From: Phorcus lineatus
Taxonomy: Eukaryota > Mollusca > Gastropoda > Trochida > Trochidae
DNA length: 64,000 nt
Reading direction: 5' to 3'
Assembly (NCBI GenBank): GCA_921293015.1
Contig: OV121081.1
Location: forward strand, 29,639,158 to 29,703,157
This document shows positions 58,735 to 64,000 of this stretch, piece by piece. Made by a program: the position numbers and the translations under genes. The notes under the pieces are model-generated. The model was not told where the DNA came from. It saw only the letters and a list, made by a program, of their open reading frames with translations, and did no database searches. Within the stretch, counting starts at the first letter, position 1; every line of letters begins with the position of its first letter.

Positions 58735-59600
58735 GTCTCGTGTTCAGACTCCTTGTCTCCTTGAATTATGCCACAAGGACCACGCCCTAAAAACCTATTT
58801 TCATCTTCTTCTCAAGAAGCAAAGGTCTAAAAAGCTGAAACCTTGTGAACAGACTGCTTAGCAGATGGGGATTTCAATTTATAGATTTGGTGACCCTGTG
58901 ACCCCTAATAAGCGCCACAGGGTCCACGCAAACGTAGTATCATCCTCTTCACCAGTAGCAAAAGACCTAGAAAGGTGAAACCTTCAGCAGCAAAAGGCCT
59001 AGAAAGGTGAAACCTTCAGCAGCAAAAGGCCTAGAAAGGTGAAACCGTGTGTACAGACTCTTTTGGTAACGAGTATTCCATTTTATAAACCTTTCACCCA
59101 TATCAAGGGCTTAATAACCTGAGATTCCAATGTGTAGACTTAGTAATCCGGTGACCATTAATAACAGCTACAGGGACCAAATCCTAAAAGTCTGTTTCAT
59201 CATCTTCTCTAGAAGCAAGAGGCAAACAAAGCTAAAACCTTTTTAACTTACTCCTTAGCTGATACGGTTTCTAATGTATAGATTCCGTACCCCTGTAACA
59301 AATATTAAAGGCCACATTAAAAACGTATTTCATATTCTTATCAAGAAGCAAAATTTACTAAAAAGTCGAAACCTTTAGAACAGACTGCTTAGCTGTTTTG
59401 GTTTTTAAGCTATAGATTTGATTAACCCTAATTTGGGATACATCGACCAGGTCTTTTTAGCCAAATTTCACCAATATTTTTATTCTTATTCTCGGAATGA
59501 AAAGGCTTAGAAACTTTACATCTTGTGTACAGACTCCTTAGCTGATGAGGGTATCATATATGGATTTGAAGGTCCCATGACAGCTGCTATGGTGACCATA
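58735..59600 (-). repeat. Degenerate tandem array of about five U units (~145 bp each)
   Basis: On the plus strand the units recur with phrases such as CCTATTTTCATCTTCTTCTC, AAGAAGCAAAGG, AAGCTGAAACCTTGTG, ACAGACTCCTTAGCTGATG, TATAGATTTGGTGACCC and TGTGACCCCTAATAAG. The AGAAGCAAAG anchor falls near 58815, 58957, 59211, 59345 and 59497. The units are diverged, so the array is old. Orientation is opposite to the single U copies at 54.8 and 57.2 kb. A MITE carrying tandem core repeats (as described for bivalve 'pearl' elements) would have this look, but I see no TIRs to prove it. Confidence 0.8.
58957..59046. repeat. Three-copy 32-bp expansion inside unit 2 of the U array
   Basis: AGCAAAAGRCCTAGAAAGGT followed by GAAACCTTCAGC is repeated three times almost without change. 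It is much younger than the surrounding units and marks recent slippage or unequal exchange. Confidence 0.95.
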
Positions 59601-60139
59601 TGATTGTTTATATAATACAGTTTATACATCCTAATGAGTTACAGAGCCAATTAAGGTTTCAAGTTCTACACCTGTAAAAGTATTTTGGTCATCGACTCCA
59701 GAGAGAACATCACTGGAAATCGGACATGTTTTATATGAACTCCCTGGACAATGGTTAATGGAGAATATCAAAAGCAGATTTAGAAAACTATTGCTGTTGT
59801 AAAGGGAAAACGGGGCCAGGACCTTCTTTCAGAGGAATTAGCTTAGGTAATTGAGATCATGGGTACATACTCTTTGCCAGAATTGAATTATGGTTTGTAG
59901 ATTGAAGACTATTCGGCATCTAACAAGAACAGGAGGAAACAAAGAATATCCAGACAATTGAGTTATATATAAAAGATGCAGTACAGATACTGCAACTTGA
60001 GGACTTAAGTACGTTTACATGCTGCCTTTATAGTGTCAAACTAGTTGCGTTCTAAATTTATTTAATTGATATCATTATTGTCGTCAGTATTTGACAACCA
60101 CTTGACTGAATACCTCCTTGTTGTGGTGGTCTGTGTGCT

Positions 60140-60671
60140 TCATTGACCATGAGATTTATGCCAGCCGGAGCTTATATGCTCCTGTAGGGGCACCCAAGCT
60201 TGACAGGTCGACGAGTAGAAGCCTGACCAAATGTGAGTCGTTCTAAAGCCTGTTCTCTCTCTCTCCCTCACTGTGCATTTCTTTCTGTCCTTAACCTTAT
60301 CCTTTCGATCCTTTTCTCCCTTATCTATCCACTCTTTTTTTATGCTTGTCATCCACATGTTTAAAAACTGCAATATTGTTGAAAACAGCTGTGTTAATAC
60401 AAAGGTTCCTTGAACTAGAAATGTGGAACGTTGATAGGATGCAATCAAAGTTAGTCGTTAGAGTTAGCCATTCGGTGTTATCATGGGTTGAAATATTGCC
60501 AGGTAGTTTAAGTTGCACTATTGTGCCGGTAAGGGAAACTATCGGAAGCCCGAGAAACGTTCGTATTAAGATAGAGGTAGTATCGGAATTTATGACGGAG
60601 CTACCTTTGTTGGGGGAAAAATGTAGGCAAAGGAAAATGTAAATTTGTAAATGTTCAAGCGGTTTAATCAC
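60140..60671. other. Region of overlapping long open frames and a polypyrimidine tract
   Basis: Both strands stay open unusually long: 60140-60448 (-), 60321-60671 (-, 116 codons) and 60346-60642 (+, 98 codons). A CT-rich tract at 60250-60350 explains part of the minus frame (a charged KEKDRKDKVK-type stretch). 60150-60245, read on the minus strand, gives SSTCQAWVPLQEHISSGWHK, which reminds me of translated interspersed repeats in mollusc data, but I cannot confirm that. No domain recognised; coding status undecided. Confidence 0.3.
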
Positions 60672-60709
60672 TAGTTAGGTTGCTGATTATTTATAGGCCT
60701 TTTATCGCT

Positions 60710-61189
60710 CTAAACAAATGAATGTCTATTTAGGCAATGCTGGATAAATATAACAGGTTGTGTGAAATTACCTGTATACAACAAATGCGGTGTTTGGACC
60801 CGTGTTGGAACCATATAAAAATTTGGGAAAGATGTCCTTTTTTGCTCTAAGCGCAATGTCGTACAAATGTGAGGAGTGTAATCCAGTGTCTTATGTCTAA
60901 AATCACTCGTTAAATTGATTATGATAGAAAATGAAACGAATGGCAACAGGTAGCAGAAACAATCGATAACTACATGTAAGAACTGTCGGGAATTAACAGG
61001 ATATTGAATAACAGTGCTGTAAGATAAATGTGGAATCAACACGATAAGCCATGCTTTCATTGAATGCTGGTGAGCATGAAGTTCATGTGATATGCCAATT
61101 TTGTTGTTTTGTTCTCGGCGACATGAAAGATATTTCCCACAGGAATTGACCTTACCGATGCCATGCTCATTCCTTTCGGATAAATTCAC
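60710..61189 (-). CDS. Possible ORF or exon, 159 codons, no recognised family
   Basis: The longest open frame outside the GPCR and the transposon remnants. The middle part has two hydrophobic stretches, KAWLIVLIPHLSYSTVI and FLHVVIDCFCYLLPFVSFSI followed by IIN, which could be membrane segments. The N-terminal part is basic and Cys/His-bearing; the C-terminal part is unremarkable. I see no strong start context, splice sites or homology, and a run this long is only moderately unlikely by chance at this base composition. A receptor-fragment reading is possible but unsupported. Confidence 0.2.
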   Translation of the reverse strand: MNLSERNEHGIGKVNSCGKYLSCRREQNNKIGISHELHAHQHSMKAWLIVLIPHLSYSTVIQYPVNSRQFLHVVIDCFCYLLPFVSFSIIINLTSDFRHKTLDYTPHICTTLRLEQKRTSFPNFYMVPTRVQTPHLLYTGNFTQPVIFIQHCLNRHSFV

Positions 61190-63273
61190 ATCAAGTTTGA
61201 TAATTCAATGTTATTAACATCCTTGGTTTTCAGATCCAATTATTGTAATGTTCAATGTAACATTTGTAAATGATAAAGATACTTTTGCATGAATACAATG
61301 CCCTCAACCCATACTCAATCTTATAGAAATAAATCATTGTAATTAAAAAAGCAAGTTATTCAAATCATTTGCTGTGTGCTTCTCTTTGCATTGTAACAAA
61401 TATACGTCGAATTCGTCTACTTCAGAGTTTCTTCCACGCTCATCTCAGTGATAAATATCATTCAATTTTACTACTGCATAATTCATGCGCAGGCCATGAT
61501 AAAAATTCCAAGAAAACCAGTTTTTAAGCAAATAGTTATCACATGAAGAACATAGGGAAAGGAAGTGGTGAAGTTTTTTTTAAAACAACCTAAACAGCAG
61601 ACCTTACCGTGACACAGAGTTTGTTTCATGAATTTCGTATTAGGCTTGGCTTTGAAGAGTCAAAATATCATATGACCTGATTTAGGTTGATAAAACGTAT
61701 CTTATATCTTAAATGCCAAAATTTTTATATTTTCGTTTTTTTCTACTGTAAATTAAAAACTGCCGTATAATGGTGAAGAAGTCAAACTTCAAAGTCCTAT
61801 TTCATGGATATTAGTTAAATGACCTACTAGGCGATACCAACCTATATTTCTTATTGTGTCTGCTATAAAAAAAAGTTTCCAAAATTATGTTTGGGTCATT
61901 GGCGCGTGCCATTTTCGGTTTTCGATCATAAATCTCAACTTTTTACCTATTTATTGGCACAATGTCACTGATAAGCATTCAAATATTAATTTTCAGAAAT
62001 ACCCACTACTTCTCGATGAAGTTTGACAAATTTGACCCCAACAACTTAAGTCTGTTATATTTGTGTGTTAACATTACACTCTCCGCCTGAACCAATTTTC
62101 TCAAATACGCCATATTAAAATTTCAATCCAGAAACTTTTTTTATAAATATGCTTTAAGAATATAAACACTACCAACATAGCTCAAATCGATTGGTCAAGT
62201 TGATATCACGTGATATTATGACGTAATGGGAGGACCACTCGCATATCGTTAACATAAGGAAATCAGTCATGACAGCACTTGGTCTCCGTTGCCTTCGACG
62301 TATCTAATAGTTGAGATGATTCGTAAAGGTGAAATGTACCTTCAGCAGATATAATCCTAACTCACAAAGAGATCAGATTAGAATCTGTAAGGAAATCAGC
62401 CTTCGGTTCGAATTAACGGCGGTGACATAGCCGATGAACCATAGATACAAATTGGTGTAAATATGTGCAGGGCTTCTAACTAAAAAAACACCTTAGATGA
62501 AATCAATCTCACTAATACTCGTGTCAGAGCTATAATGCTGAATATTCGTAGATCGAAAACCGGGCGGGACGGTAAATAGTGTTAATGCAACAAATTTCAT
62601 CGGATAAACGAAACATTTCTGACTAGTGTTTCCGATATCCTGCTTATTTGTATGACGCAATGTCGAAGACCAACGAAATATGGTCCCACCGTGACGTCAT
62701 TTGGTCAAAGGTCAATTCCTGTTTCCATGTTTATGTCAACAACTTTAGAAGCCAATTACTAATTATTTGGTTCGGTTATAAACTATTTGATTGAATTTTA
62801 TATCACTTAACACTTCAAGTATTGAATCTTCAGTGAGTGTGAGATTTGAGTAATGGTTTTTAACGTGTTTTTAGAAATATTTCAGTAATTCAACACGCGA
62901 ATGAAAATCATAGAGATCAGGGAGAAAGGGGGTCAAAAGAAAAGAGGAAGAGACGAAAAGAAAGGCAATGAGAAAGAGAACAGGTGAAAGGACAACTCAA
63001 ATTTAGTCTGGCGTCTGCGGTCTCTCAAGCTCGCAAACTACCACACCACGTTAGGGTATTGAATCAAGTAGTGGCGAATCATCCGAATGGGTCACATTTC
63101 TTCTTCACTTTAATATTAAGTTCCCATCGAACTGATTGTGAAATTATTTTTATAATGAATATTTTGATACTTTTACAACGGATTGTGTTCCTCAAAATCC
63201 ATGGTTTCATTTTTCAATGATTTATTCAAGTAATCTTTTGCTCTCACTCTGTCCTTGTTTTCATCTGTTCCCT
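61190..63273. other. Non-coding stretch
   Basis: No supported gene. It contains a perfect 14-bp palindrome, ATATCACGTGATAT (62203-62216), centred on an E-box and followed by ATGACGTAAT, and a TGACGTCA site at 62692-62699. A purine-rich run occurs at 62915-62990. Confidence 0.4.
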
Positions 63274-63490
63274 CAATCTTTAAATCCCTGTACCCTCGAT
63301 CTTTAAATCCCTGCTCCCTCGATCTTTAAATCCCTGCTCGCTCGATCTTTAAATCAATGTTCCTCGATCTTTAAATTCCCGTTCCCTCGATCTTTAAATC
63401 CCTGCTCTCCTTGATCTTTAAATCCCTGTTCCCTCGATCATTAAATCCCCGCTCCCTCGATCTTTAAATCCCTGTTCCCAGTGATCTTTC
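63274..63490. repeat. 23-bp minisatellite, nine units plus a partial
   Basis: The unit is close to CGATCTTTAAATCCCTGYTC followed by CCT. Individual units differ by one to four bases or a one-base length change. The last partial copy fades into GTGATCTTTCC. Non-coding. Confidence 0.95.
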
Positions 63491-64000
63491 CACTCTAATT
63501 TGGATCTTCATCCATTGGTTGAATGACCGAACTATTGTTAAATTCCATTAATCGCTCACTTCGGACATTGTCGTAACGAATTTACCCTATGGTCATTGAG
63601 TTTACAAAACAACTTGGCTGTGCCTTGTCATCAACAGAGTGTTAGAGCGGAATACTTATGTCAGTATGTAATGCGTGTGTCACTTCTTTTTATGAAGTCA
63701 TGAGTCTGGTCGTTATAAAGGGCGGGTCATGTAAAATGATATGGCGTTATTTTAAAACTTTATTTTATTTAACAACCATCATGGTACAGACGATTTCAAT
63801 ATTCGAGCAAGCAATAAGAAGTAAGAAGATAGAGAATTATTGTAAGCTATCATCCTCGGTCGCCTAGAGATTTACGTTCCGATGCTGTTTATTCTTGAAT
63901 ATAAATTTGAGAAAATTGTCTGCAATACCAGCAGATATCTTTACGGGTATAGGCTTCCTTTACAATTTCTGAGCATGAGTTTAAGAGGACTCGGCGTTAA
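63491..64000. other. Non-coding tail of the window
   Basis: One 69-codon frame (63658-63867, +) of no recognised type; otherwise nothing to report. Confidence 0.4.

Noticed and set aside
1-64000. Retroviral, LTR or Polinton-like elements
   Set aside because: Looked for protease, integrase, capsid and envelope motifs and paired long terminal repeats; none recognised. The only reverse transcriptase is the LINE at 44-46 kb.

Overview
The window reads as intergenic, low-gene-density DNA from an AT-rich animal genome. The only intact gene is a class A peptide GPCR (5126-6415, +). It resembles the FMRFamide-receptor-like group of lophotrochozoans. Decayed Tc1/mariner elements, an L1/Tx1-type LINE and many small terminal-inverted-repeat (TIR) elements also fit a mollusc or another lophotrochozoan. 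The taxonomic call is inference; nothing in the sequence names a species. No prokaryotic genes, rRNA, CRISPR array or recognisable retroviral or LTR element was seen.

Layout: 1-5.1 kb is non-coding, with a 125-bp palindromic mini-element (1970-2094) and a 599-bp Tc1-type MITE with TA ends (2561-3159). The GPCR exon follows, and its GC content is visibly above its surroundings. 6.4-15 kb holds simple repeats and one diverged tandem duplication. 15-18.2 kb carries two Tc1-like transposase fossils. A 643-bp MITE with ~73-bp TIRs sits at 20251-20893. Two CpG-rich, promoter-like islands lie at about 23.8 and 26.0 kb. They precede a 2.9-copy tandem array of a ~768-bp non-coding unit (26241-28465). 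29-38 kb is mostly non-coding, with a possible orphan exon (29395-29622, -) and several small tandem duplications.

38.6-39.8 kb holds a nearly full-length but broken mariner. A helix-turn-helix transposon relic lies at 42.9 kb and a 5'-truncated LINE on the minus strand at 43.9-46.3 kb. A tRNA-like SINE lies at 50.5 kb and a second complete-ended Tc1 fossil at 51011-52090. 54.7-59.6 kb is the most structured part: a ~2.3-kb element with compound inverted ends is inserted among copies of a ~145-bp repeat. That repeat recurs as about five head-to-tail copies at 58.7-59.6 kb. The window ends with a 23-bp minisatellite (63274-63490).

There is no operon-like cooperation between genes. The story is one neuropeptide-receptor gene in a landscape shaped by repeated, now mostly dead, DNA-transposon families. 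I found no convincing new multi-gene system. The best leads are the nested inverted-arm element, the promoter-like islands and the orphan exon.
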